Shown: piece after piece, positions 12,945-24,600 of the stretch
How the letters are laid out: each line of letters opens with the position of its first letter
Position numbering within the stretch: the first letter of the stretch is position 1
Origin: Monarcha castaneiventris obscurior
Lineage: Eukaryota > Chordata > Aves > Passeriformes > Monarchidae
NCBI GenBank assembly: GCA_026261815.1
Contig: JAMPIT010000566.1
Span: forward strand, 27,243,001-27,307,000
Reading direction: 5' to 3'
DNA: 64,000 bases
Notes under the pieces: model-generated
The model's input: the letters and a program-made list of their open reading frames with translations, nothing else
What the model was told of the DNA's origin: nothing
The model's database searches: none
Position numbers and translations under genes: made by a program

Positions 12945-13921
12945 GTCACCCCAAAGCCTTCCTTTTTCCAGGCTGAACAAACTCAGTTCTCTCAGGCTTT
13001 CCTCATAGGAGAGGTACTCTATCCCTCTGATCACTTTTGTGGCCCCCTCTGGACTTGCTCCAACAGACTGATGTCCTTAATGTGCTGGGGATGCCAGAGC
13101 TGGATGCAGTACTCCAGCTGGGATCTCACTTGAGCAGAGAGGTAGAGGCTGCTCCCTTGCCCTGCTGGCCACGCTGCTTTGGATGCAGCCCAGGATTTGG
13201 TTGGTTTTCTGGGCTATGAGTGCTCATTGCTGGGTCATGTCCAGCCTCTTACCCACTTGCACTGCCAGGTCCTTCTCAGCAGAGCTGCTCTCGATCTGTT
13301 CATCTCCCAGCCTGTGTTGATACTGGGGTGCAGGTGCAGTACCTTGCACTCGGTCTTATTAAACTTCATGAGATTCCTACTTCTTGATCCTGTCCAGCTC
13401 CCTCTGGATGGCATCCTGTCCTTCAATTGTGTCAACCACACCACTCAGCTTGGTGTCATCTTCAAATTTGCTGAGGGTGCACTTAACCACTCTGTCTATG
13501 TGATTAATGAAATTATGAAATAACACTGGTCCCAATACAGAGCCTTTAGGGACACTACTCATCACTGATGTCCACTGAAAATCTGAGACATTGATCACTA
13601 CCCTCTGGATGCAACTGTCCAACCGATTCCTAATACATCTAACAGCCTACCTGTCAAATCCAACTCTCCAGTTTGGAGAGAAGGATGTTGTAGGGGACCA
13701 TGTCAAAGGTTTTACAGAAGTCCAGATAAATGACATCTGTAGCTCTTCCCTTATCCACTGATTCAGTTATTCCATCACAGAAAGCACTTAGGTTGGCCAC
13801 ACAAGATTTGCCCTTGGTGAAGCTGTGCTGGCTGTGTCAAATCACCTCCCTGTGCTCCATGTGTGTTAGCATAGCTTCTAGGAGGATCTGTTCCTTGATC
13901 TTCCCAGGCACAGAGGTTCAA
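12945..13921 (-). mobile_element. CR1 LINE, ORF2 part (right of LTR insertion)
   Basis: This is the continuation of the CR1 whose 3' end is at 11960. It runs leftward through the 3' UTR ('caggctgaacaaactcag'), the C-terminal ORF2 segment and into the reverse transcriptase coding region. It is 5'-truncated near 13921, within the 'gatcttcccaggcacagagg' block. The element is about 1.24 kb without the inserted LTR. The plus-strand frames here (up to 114 codons) are antisense shadows. Confidence 0.93.
13235..13622 (-). pseudogene. Fossil CR1 reverse transcriptase
   Basis: Two overlapping minus-strand frames carry CR1 RT sequence. The 13622-13377 frame has the catalytic-palm approach GSVLGPVLF, then the metal-binding box reading FEDD (13455-13466) where CR1 normally has FADD, then TKLSG and DAIQRELDRI. 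The next segment (NLMKFNK, then CKVLHL) is in another frame, so a frameshift lies near 13380-13440. No start codon or complete domain remains. It is a remnant of the LINE's replication enzyme with no expected activity. Confidence 0.9.
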
Positions 13922-14101
13922 GATGATATGGGAGAAGCAAATAAGTTAAATATTTCTGTACTATCTTTTGTAGTTTTTAGGACACTTACCATGATCTTGT
14001 ACTTTCCCAGTTAATAAATTATCTTGTGAGAAAACATCTCTCTTTTCCCCTGAGAAATTAGGCAGTTAATGCAGCTTTGGGGACTTTCATGAACTGTGAT
14101 A

Positions 14102-14712
14102 TAGAATAATGGAGTAGTTTAGGTTGGAAAAGACCTTTAAGATCATCAAGTTCAATTGTTAACCCAGCACTGCAAAGTCCAGCACTAAACTGTGTTCCTA
14201 AGTACCGCATCTGCATGTCTTGGAAAAACCTCTAGGGACGGTGACTCCACCGCTGCCCTGGGCAGCCTGTTCCAATGCTTACAAACCCCTTCTGTGAAGA
14301 AAGGATTTTTAGTATTCAATCAAAATCTCCCATTACAACTTGAGGCCATGTCCTTTTGTCCTGTCACTTGTTACAGAGAGAAGAGACTGACCCCCACTTC
14401 CTTTCAGGAGGTTGTAGAGAGCAATAAGGTCTCTCCTGAGTCTCCTTTATTCTAGGCTAAACAACCCAACCTCCCTCAGTTGCTCTGCATTAGATTTATG
14501 CTCCAGCCTTTCACCAGTTTTGTTGCCCTCTTCTGGACACACTCCAGCACCTCAATGTCCTTCTTGTGAGGAGCTTAAAGCTGAACACAGGATTCGGGGT
14601 GCGGCCTCACCAGTGTCAAGAATAGGGGGATGATCACTGCCTTGGTCCTGCTGGCCACACTATGCTGATATAAGACAAGATGCTGTTTGCCTTATGGGCC
14701 ACCTGGGCATGT
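14102..14712 (-). mobile_element. CR1 LINE fragment, 3' end
   Basis: The left edge 'agaataatggagtagttta' is an eroded CR1 3' terminus on the minus strand. It is followed by 'ggttggaaaagaccttta', 'ctgggcagcctgttccaat', 'cttgaggccatgtcctttt', and 'ccagttttgttgccctctt'. Similarity stops in the 'tgccttatgggccacctgg' block near 14712. It lies only 180 bp right of another CR1 in the same orientation but has its own 3' end, so it is a separate insertion of a different subfamily. Confidence 0.92.
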
Positions 14713-17492
14713 ATTTTCTTCCCACAAGTTGCACTTCTGGTCTGTTTCAGGAGGACTGAATCTGTTAACCAAGTGTAGAAAGTGCTACCCCCCTTCAGGG
14801 TCTGTCTTAGCGGAGTATGACAATATAAGCCGGCAAGAAGTGATTTCTATGAGAAAGAATTTCAAGACAGAGAGACAAGAAAAAATGAAGGAATAATATT
14901 AATAAAACAATCTATTAGTTAATGTTTTGAGTTAGCCATAATGTGTACCATAACTAGTCTCTTTTTCCTAACACTGATAATACTATATAATGTGGTTTTC
15001 AGTATGTAAAACAAACAAATTAAAACCAAAGCAAGACCAAGGGAAAAAAACAAACAAACAAGGGGAAGAATCCAACAGCCAAAGAGGAAGCATCTTAGGA
15101 AGCAGGGATTACAATTCAGATGTTCTTGTTTGTAGATTAATACATTTACCAAAAAATAAAATTCTACTTACACATATCCATTCGCTTTCTGGATCTATGA
15201 TGCTTCTACAGCAGAACAATGCAGAAGATGCTTTAATTTGTATCTATACAAATTAGATCATGACCCATTCTCATTCCCCAAAGATAGAGAGAGCACAAAA
15301 CAGCTTTTACTTTCTGTTAGATCTGCAATTATAATATCCTATGAAAAGTAAAAGCTTAATTAGCACACAGTAATTGCAAGGCTTTGAGACTATCTAAAAT
15401 TCTCGATAAATTCCTTCTTCTGCTCAGACTTTTGGTGATACTTATATTTTTATTGTGGTTTTTTCTTTGCTAACTCTATGACACAGGTCTCTTCTGCATA
15501 ACAGGCAGAAATTATGGTTCATTGTTGTGTGCTGTCAAAGCTTTAGCAACCTTTTCACCTGAGACTACTCTGGGGGATCAGTAGCTATGACCAATTAGAA
15601 CAACATAGTTTATTTATCAGAGCTTGTTCTGAAACATTGTTATAGCAAACAAAATGAATGATATCATGCATATTGAAACTTTGGGGTTTGAATTTTATAA
15701 AATTTTTAGAGCTCTCCACAGAATCAAATTCCTTATTTTCATGCATTGCAAATTATGGCCATGTGGCCATGAAGAGATAAAAAGGGATAAAAATCCTTCC
15801 TTGCCAGTGATCAGGAAAATGGCTACAATTTGATTTGATTGTTGTTGTTGTTTTGTTCAGCATTAGCTTAAACTTCATGGTAGTAGGTAGTAAACAGAGT
15901 AAAGACTCTGAATTATACAGGTGAGTTAATTAGGAGCTGGTAGGCAGTAGGTTTGAACAGATGCTGTATTTGCAATTCACTCTGGCAGATACAGGTGTGG
16001 AAAGGGTACTTGCAGATTACAGGTATTCATTTTCTGTAACTACATGAGATATATGCTATGTTCTGCTTCTGCCCTATCCTATCAACTTACTACAGTAATT
16101 TGCATTCCTGACTACATTTTGTGCTAAAAATAGCAAGTCCCAGGACAGAGAAAGACTGTAGAGAGACTTGACAATTGGTTAGATCTGATTATTATATTAA
16201 AATGTTAAAATTCACCTCATTACACAGAGTACTTGCCTCAATTATTTATCCCATTAACCTGAGGCTAAAGATGCTGCATATGATACCAGCTTTTCTAGAG
16301 GCTAATCTCAATGGATTTTTGTCAAGGTTAAAGGCTTGTTGCTGTATTGACTGCAGAAATGCCGCTATTATCAAGAACCTGCCGCATTTTTCCCTTTTAT
16401 TAAAATTAAATTTAAGCTTCAGAGTATAGTATTTAGAGGAAATGTCGCCATAATTTGTTTGGTTACAATTTTAAGTATTTTTAAATGCTCATATTATGAA
16501 GTCACCATAGAGGACAATTTAGGCAGTGGAGATAGAAGACTAGTGAGGATGTTCCAAGGGTTTGTTGAGAAGTGCCGATGTTACCCTGTTGTTATTTTGT
16601 CAAAATTATGTTTGCCTGCTCCTGTGAGAACTTTGGCTCAGGATTCACATACCTCATTATGCATTTTTTCCATTTTTCAACCCTACTTTCACCATCCTAG
16701 TACTCTAATTTCTTTGCAACTTTCTCCTACCAGATAAACATCCCACTGCAAAGACTTTTTCCTCACAGGTCCCAGTTTTGCTGCATTTGCCTCCAATTTT
16801 GGTACTTCTAGTATATCTGGAGAACATCAGCCTGATATTTTATTACTGACAAGGTTGCCAAGAATTGTTGGCCTTGCATGGCCCTGCTCCCTAAAGCTCC
16901 TCTCCAGTTTTCTGTGAATTTGGAGCCTTTCTCCCTTAAGAGCTCCCCTCTTCCTGCATTTGCAATCTATTCCTAATAGAAATCTCTGTAATTTTAGTCA
17001 GTTTATCACACCATGTTTGTCACTGCCAGTAGTTTTCCATGCCTTATTTACCCCAAGTAAGGGCCTAGTCAATTAATAAATCATTTTCCTGCAGTGCTGC
17101 TAAACTCTAAATTAAAATTCCACTCAATAGAAGTACTGAGCCACTTTTGTGATCAAAAGTCACTTAAATTTAGAAAACAATATAAAAGTAATAAACACCT
17201 TTCACCTATTGCTTTATATGGGATGAGACGCTGGGAAAAAATTCTACACACATTTGAAATAGTATGCATCTGTTCCTTTCAAAATAGCAGATAAGCAGAC
17301 AGAAGAATAAAGAGAAGAAATGGAAGACAGCAGAAAGACAACTAGAAGATTAAGAAAGCTAAGAAGACGTAGGAAAGATAGGAATAAGAATGTGTTGATG
17401 CTTTAGGTTTCAACTTTTATATTTTCCAAATCCTGTACTTCCTAGCGTGTAAATCTGAAGTGCCTTGTGGCCTGTTAGCTACCATTCTCTCA
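14713..17492. other. Non-repetitive DNA, no gene seen
   Basis: No interspersed repeat or coding exon is recognised. Overlapping frames at 14919-15256 and 16175-16737 lack motifs. There are small simple tracts: CAAA near 15040-15062 and GTT near 15838-15855. A short palindrome ATGGCCATGTGGCCAT lies near 15756. Confidence 0.5.
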
Positions 17493-17810
17493 TGCTAGTT
17501 AGAGGTAACAAGCCACTCTAGGTTTGCTCTCCAAGAACACCTAGATTCTCCCAGGCCCCAAAATATGTAAACTAAGACCTCTGAAGAAGAGGCCAGCTTG
17601 GGGTAGTTACATAATTAACTGGGGTTGTAACTGGAGAATTGATCCTGATATGCAAATGGCCCAAACTTATAAAAGTGTGAAGAACTTGTTATCCAGGGTC
17701 CATCTTGGGTGTAGCCTTTTGACTGCCTAGGGTGTATCTTTGAAGGCCCTTCAAATAAATACCTCCTTTTATTCCCTTTTTCTTATCTAGTCTCTGTTTT
17801 TAGGTGGCCA
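17493..17810 (+). mobile_element. Compact solo LTR, 318 bp
   Basis: TGCTAGTTAG...TAGGTGGCCA (TG...CA) is flanked by the 5-bp duplication TCTCA at 17488-17492 and 17811-17815. Plus-strand promoter order is clear: octamer ATGCAAAT at 17650-17657, TATAAAA at 17668-17674, and AATAAA at 17754-17759, about 50 bp from the 3' end. The pyrimidine-rich U5 ('cctccttttattccctttt') resembles exogenous-like retroviral LTRs. No internal region is attached. The duplication could be partly fortuitous, but TATA, poly(A) signal and TG/CA together make an LTR likely. Confidence 0.75.
17650..17674 (+). promoter_or_regulatory. Octamer plus TATA promoter of compact LTR
   Basis: ATGCAAAT, the POU/Oct-factor octamer, lies 10 bp upstream of TATAAAA. 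This is a well-formed core promoter for the LTR. Present activity is unknown. Confidence 0.55.
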
Positions 17811-18109
17811 TCTCAGGTATCACTTTCTGCTCCAGAGTTAGGAAAAACACTTCCTAGTTTGCCACTAGTTGTATGATAAATCAGATTAGTCCACTTTTTG
17901 CCTGCAAGTTACAAATCAAGGTTCTTCTGTGCAGTTAAGGATTTCTTCCATGGCTCTCTTGTCTTACTGAATAATTCAAGTTCCTTTATTTAACAAGGCT
18001 TTTCTTGTAGCAAAGTACAGAAATCATTCCAAAAGGTGGTGGCTTGATTAAATTATCCTCTGCTAATTTGTTTATAACAAGGACAGAAAAAGTGTCTATC
18101 AGGCTATGG

Positions 18110-18380
18110 TGGTCAAAGGCTGATCCACATGCACCGGGTGGGGGAGCAGCCCCTTCCCACTGCCACGGGATCCCCAGGGGAGCCTCAGGGCTGGCCCACA
18201 CCCATGTCGAGTAGGAAAGGCTCCTTGGGTTGGGGCACTGTGTGGGAATGGGGGACAGAAGGGGCCCTTGGAGTGTAAACTGGAGCCAGCCAGTCCTTGT
18301 GCACAGCTGTGCCTGTGCCACACTGGTCCTGTCTCCTCTAATTAAACTCCACTTGTGATAGCCTTCCTGGGTGAGGGGCA
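18110..18380. other. GC-rich unclassified patch, possible old LTR
   Basis: About 270 bp are far richer in G+C than the surroundings, for example 'caccgggtgggggagcagcc'. Both overlapping minus frames (111 and 74 codons) arise from this composition and have no recognisable domain. The segment ends near ATTAAA (18341-18346), which could be a poly(A) signal. I see no convincing TG/CA ends or target duplication. It may be a decayed LTR or a retroposed fragment. No function is assigned. Confidence 0.4.
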
Positions 18381-21300
18381 GGAAATCAAATAGACATAAG
18401 GAAAGGGGAACTATTTTACTTCCAAGCTGGAAATAATCTATTCAGACATTCCAAAATAGTGGACTTACTTTATTTCTAAAGATGTAAGCATTTGCTTTAT
18501 ACTAAAATATAGAATATTACCTTTGTATCATAATAACCATAACACTGTCTTATATGCTGCACTCTTTATTCATGTTCTAACAGCTTAGAAATACAATAAA
18601 ATGGATTTAAAATGTATTTGTGAAATAAAAATCACTATTAAAGGATTACAAATAAACAATACAAATCCATTTTAAAAAACGCTGAAGTTTTATCTGAGTA
18701 AATGCTAAACCATTTTAAGAACTTAAAATATTTTCTTGCCCAATTCTGTTTTAATTATTGAATAATTGAATCCATTGATCTTGTATATTCCAACCTGCAT
18801 GACGTTGTTTCTAAACAATAAAATGAAGTCTATAGAGTTCATTTTGAAAGAAAAATATATTTTCTTAATTTTTAATATAAAATGAGATGATTTATAATAT
18901 TTATTCACAGGCCATAAGAGCCTGAACCAAAAGCTATTGAAGGCATATGACTGTATCAGTTGATTTCAGCAGGTTTTCAATCAAGTCTTCAACAAGAAAA
19001 AATGATTGTAGTGCCTGATTGAAATATGAGTCAGGTATCCCTCAATGATTTATGATAGAATCTGAATACGACTTGAAAAACTTAGAATATTTTAAGTAGA
19101 GGCTTATTCTATAAAAAGCTAATTTGGTACTAAATTCAAAAGCATTGCAAAATGTCTGAATCAAAGAAGCAATTACTAGATGTGAGAAGCAAACTATCTA
19201 CAAGATAAAAGTTGGAAATATCAGGGTGAGGTTCAGTTCTGCATTCAGACACATAAACGTGAACTTGTGTCTGTGTGAGGTGGGTGATCCTGTTATAGTA
19301 AGCAGAGAAATTGTCACTGCTGTCAGTAAGGTAGAGACCGCTTTCTTAAATGTAATCACATGCCTGGCCTCCTTCTGCTTCTACAGAAGAGCTTGGGTGT
19401 CCTGTGGGTCATGTATTGCATCTCTCAATGCTCCCTTCATTTATCACTCTTCTGGACATTCCCTGTGTTTATGCAGCAGCATCACACTCTTATTAGAGCT
19501 TACAGGTCTTGCAAAATACCCAATGCAGCTGTTAGCTAGAAAAGTAGTTGAATAGGTCTCTGGACTCCAAAGACAGATTTGCCTGTGTTGCCATTTGAAA
19601 CCTACAGGGTAGCTTAGAAAATATTTTACAAGCTATCTCCCATTCTGAAAGAAATTTAATACTGATGTGTTCTGTGTTAATGTGGTTATTTAGATGTTTC
19701 ATTAATGAGTGCTCCAATGTAGAGGGATGTTCTTGTTTGTTTATTTCCTTTTGAAAAGATGGATCTGGCACTTCTGTCTGTGCAACAGCTAAGCACTAAA
19801 TGGGAGGAATGCACATAATGCTTATGATAAGATAAATGCAACACATTTCTACATTGCAAAAGTTTCACTTAGGTTAATGCTATAATGAGTAAAAATTCTG
19901 GCTGTCAATCAAGGCTTGACTAAAGCAATCACAAAATGGCAAAAAGCCATTGCTTCTTATAGGTGCATATGGTTCATTGCACCAAAGATAAATGGTACAA
20001 TGAATAAAATATGATAGCCAAGATACTTGTCCAGACAATTGTGCATATAGTAGATGTGAAAGTGTTTAATTGAAGTCTAAGGTTTTCTGATAAACACACT
20101 CAGGAAATAATTTATTATGTTCCTGAAAGGGAAAATAAGACACGAGGGGAAATTTCCATGTACTAAAACTCAAGTACAGAGTTCTTTTTTTTCAGATCTG
20201 TCTTTATTATTCCAGATAGACACTCTACTAAAACTGGAGAGATGCTGAAGCTGGAATTTTATTAATATGTGATCTGAATACAAACTGCCATTCTTAAATA
20301 AGGGATTGAGTCTGTCTGCACACTGGTACTCTCTGAGAACAGATACAGCTGATGAGTTTATCTTGCAATGTAGGGTGATTGTGTAGTTGCACTTAATTAT
20401 CTGGCTGAAAAAGTATTATTTTTCATACTGTAAAACATAATACTTACAAAATAAAGAGGTTCAGGCTCCAAGAGGTTTCTGTAGAATGGCACACTTCAGC
20501 TAACAATCTGGAAAAAGAAAGGGGGTGTCTCTAAAATTTAGAGAATGCATTAATTTTTAAGTTGTAATTTACACAGATCATCTAACTGGAAGTGATAAAA
20601 TTTCAAAATGGTTTTCTTTTATACTTCTAAAAATTTTAAATTAGATACTGTATTTTAAAAATTGAAAACTTTCAGAGGTTGTTTGAAAAAACAGGGCTGA
20701 TTATTTTATTTTATTTTATTTTATTTTATTTTATTTTAGTTGCTGGCAGGTAGTATATTCTAGCAAGACACTATAGCAAAATGTTATTAACTTTAAGTTT
20801 GGCTATCAAAATCTTTCATTTTCTTTTATCACTTGGTTTGTTAGTAACACAAATTCCAAACACATTTATAGGTAATTTTTTTCTTGTACATTTGAACCAA
20901 ATTCATCTGCCTGCATATTAAACATGGGAATAGAACAGAAGCACTTTAGTCTCTCACTCCAGAGTTGCCAAGATTTCCATCTTTCAGCTATTTTTTGAAT
21001 GAATTCTTTCAAGATATTTCGATTAAGATCTTTCTGTTCTTCCAGCTTCTGTCCCACTAGTGTTAATTTGACATAATTCTTTATAGTCTCTCCCTTGGTC
21101 CTAATCTAAAATACCTTTTATGTTACGGCACCAATAAACACATCTCTATAGCCCAAAATGAACTAGAAAGTTCTCTTAAGTCCTCTTACTCTTTTGACAA
21201 AAACAAGTAGTTCCAGTCTCATCTTTCACTTGAAATGGTGCTGATAAAATTTAAAAATAATCCAAACCAATACAAAACATAAATAACATGGGAACGAGGA

Positions 21301-21449
21301 GTGCGAGGAAGAAAAAAAAAGTAGTTTGAGTGCTATTCTAACATCAGAACTAAGGAAGAAAAGAATATGAGGGATAAAATTATCTGTGATTCCAGCCAAG
21401 CTCTTCTGTTCCATAAATCCTGTGTAACAAAATTCAGTTGAGATCCTTG
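18381..21449. other. AT-rich DNA, no gene seen
   Basis: Nothing is recognised on either strand apart from the TTTTA microsatellite at 20700-20738. The frame at 19226-19555 (109 codons) has no motif or splice context. Confidence 0.5.
20700..20738. repeat. TTTTA pentanucleotide microsatellite
   Basis: About eight near-perfect ATTTT units are uninterrupted. Confidence 0.95.
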
Positions 21450-21685
21450 GGCCAGTTTGTGTAGCTGGGATTCACATGATACAAATACATGAACACAGGC
21501 TGGACAGAGAAGGGAATGAGAGCAGCCCTGAGGAGATCTTGGGCGTGTTCTTTGATAAGAAACTCAACATGACTCAGCAATGGACACTTCACAGCCCAGA
21601 AAACCAACTGTGTCCTGGGCTGCACCAAAAGCAGCGTGGGTAGCTGATCAAAGGAAATGATTCTGCCCCTTTATCCATCAGAAGA
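21450..21685 (+). mobile_element. CR1 LINE internal fragment
   Basis: This is plus-strand CR1 ORF2 C-terminal sequence: 'gagagcagccctgaggag', 'aactcaacatgactcagcaa', 'tgtcctgggctgcacc', and 'gattctgcccctttatcc'. Both ends are truncated, with no 3' terminus. The 64-codon minus frame across it is antisense. Confidence 0.88.
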
Positions 21686-24600
21686 GCCATTGCGATGATG
21701 TCATCCTCATACAGAAAAGACATAAATACTTTCACTATCCAGCTTTTGAGATTTTAAAATTTGCAGCTGTTATATTTTAAGCTCATCTATTTTCTCCTCC
21801 AACATAGATTATTCAATAACTTTGACTAATTTGTTTCATTTTCTCTGCATTATTTTGTTAAAAAATGATACTAATAAGATATTTTATTTCCATCACTTGC
21901 ATGAAGCTGTGCTGTGAAAATTAATTTAATCTAAATGTATTAAAATTGTGACTTGAAATACTCGAAGACTCAAATGCAACTTTTGTTTTCCCCTAAATTA
22001 CTCTTGGTGCCTTAGTATCCATTATTTACTTTCAAGACATAATCACGAGGCAGCAATCACTACGAATCCTTGTTTAATTTCACTTGCAAATTCTTTGTAG
22101 TTTGACACAGAAAGAGAAACGTTTCTTTTTCTTGAAGTCATCAATAGATTTCAATAGCTAGGCTGTAGTATGCATTAGTCAGTAATGTGATAATCCATTG
22201 AGTTATTATCATTATTTTAAAATGAGTTTTAGACAAATAATGAAACAGTTTAAAAAGCTAAAAAAAGTCAAAAGGTTTTGTCAGGCTGTTTTACTTCTTG
22301 GAGTTAATTTCGAATTGCTAGACTGTGTGAAAAAAGTGCATATAAGTAGCCATTTCTGGTGTAATATTTTTATTATATTCACTTATTTGTTTGATGTTGT
22401 CTACTTAGAAGATGCCCTTTGCTATAAACTCTTTATAATAGATAAACTTTTTATTAAAAAGTGCAAAATGTACATAGGCTGAGCATTCTGACATTCCCCT
22501 TATACATTATGAGATCTCTGGGGAAAGAAATATAGAAGGTGCTAATAAATCAGAAAACAAACATTGAGAAGGTCACAAAAGAACATTTTACAATTGTGAT
22601 TGCTAGAATATATGAGGCATTTAAATTTGAATTCTACATTCATATGACAATGCCTGTAATGAGAACAGAAAATACTATGAGTCTAATCTATTCTCCTGGC
22701 AATTTAAATATTTCTGTTACCCAGTTGTTATCTTGTAGTTCTTCTCCAATTCCATAAACAGGGAAGGTCATAAAGATAGTGAAAATGCATTACAGAATTT
22801 AAACTTCTGACATTTTCCTAAACTGGCAGACTAAGAGAACACATGGATAACATGATATGGCTTTCTTTAAAGGAAAAAATTTGGAATAATAGTTAACCCA
22901 TCCATTATTTTTGTGAAGTTTTTGCTTCTCTGTTCATTTCAGATCATGTTACCAAAACATGTAGTTCATTTAGCATTTTATAATTAATATATAAAAACCC
23001 CCATAACTTTTCTGTGATGGTTCTCTTTATATGCTGAGGCCAGAAATCTAAGAGTTAATTTGTTGCTGTTTTAATGGACACATCTTGCTTACCCAGGCTT
23101 TAAAGTATTTTAAATCTAGAGGTTAAGTCTCAGCTTATAAATCTTCAATGAACTGGGATTAGATCCCATATTAATACTTGGCAAATTGGTCGTCTCAACT
23201 AACATGTTGCTTTGCTTCTGAGACAATTTTATTAATTGAGTTTCATATATTTGAATATCTATAAACTCGGAGGAATTTTTAAATGATATCCATTAGCAAC
23301 ATCATGGATTTTTGCACTAACATAATGAAACTAAATAAAGAGATATAAATTACAGTCCCAACATATCATACAAGTTCAGCAACAATCATCTCTTCAGGGT
23401 CTGATCTTGTCCATCACCACTTACATCTCAGTAAGTACAGTCTGTTTCTGAACATGGTTGTTACGTGCTTACAAACAATGAGCTATTTATGCAGAGAGCA
23501 GTTGTTGCTATCCAGCTGTTTGCGAGACAGGGTCTGACCTGCAGAAGTTGCTGTGTTCTGATCACTGTTATTGTGGAGATAGATAATTTTGAGATAAATA
23601 TACATGAACATGAGGTTGTATATATTCAAGCAGAATTTTTGTTCCTCTCTAAGCCAAACTATTTATACCTCACTGAGAAGGTTAACACACTATCAAAATC
23701 TTCTTTATAATGACATATTAACTACAGGCGTACTCTGAAACATTTACATGGCTCGGTTTTCTTTTACCGAAGTTCTCATCTAGTCTGAACTGGGATTGTT
23801 TTACATAGATTCGTGGATTTTTCTCTCATGTTTTATTGGGTTTTTTTATTATTATTTTTTATTATGGTGACTTTTTTAAAAGCATTTATCAATTCTATTT
23901 CTGAATTCATCAGGCTTAGTGACCAGCACATTTGTAAGAGGAGCTACTCTGCAGCAAAGGGATGAATTTCCTCATTAATATTGTGACGGTACTAGCTGCC
24001 TGCATTTTCTTGTTGTCCAAATCCAAATTTCTGAGAAAGTGGGAGACAACATGGATGTCCGTCACTGTAATATTAGTACCAATTAATTAATTCCAAGAAC
24101 ACCTAAACCCAAATCTCCAATACATTTGACATGTGAGGGTTTTTCTGTTATCTGAAATACTAGTTAGAGCTGGAACTACTTCTAAACTATGTGTTTCCTT
24201 CTCTTTGCACCTGGATTCCAGTCCAACAAAAATTTACACAAAAGAAATAAGTTTACATGCATTATTATACAGCTTCCCTTATACCATCTAGTTTTCAGTG
24301 TCAGAACTGTAAAGTATAATTTCACTATTTAAAAAACAATACAAAAGACCCCACCCACTCTAATAAGCTTTCACCATTTCTTTAGCATTTACTACCTTCA
24401 GTATTTTTTTTCATATTCATTTCAGAGAGAGAAATTTATTCTTTATATATACTAAAGTTTAGGGTTTTGATTTTTTTGTTTTTATTTTGAAAATACAGAC
24501 TTTTGTAGACAAACATCTTTGCACTTTCAGGATGGTTGGTCTTATCTTCACTCAACTCAAAACTTGGATTTTATACATAAAATTCCCTTTGGGATAAATC

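Noticed and set aside
13179..13523. 114-codon plus frame
   Set aside because: Antisense to the CR1 reverse transcriptase fossil on the minus strand.
15756..15771. Palindrome ATGGCCATGTGGCCAT
   Set aside because: Seven-base arms are common by chance, and there is no supporting context.
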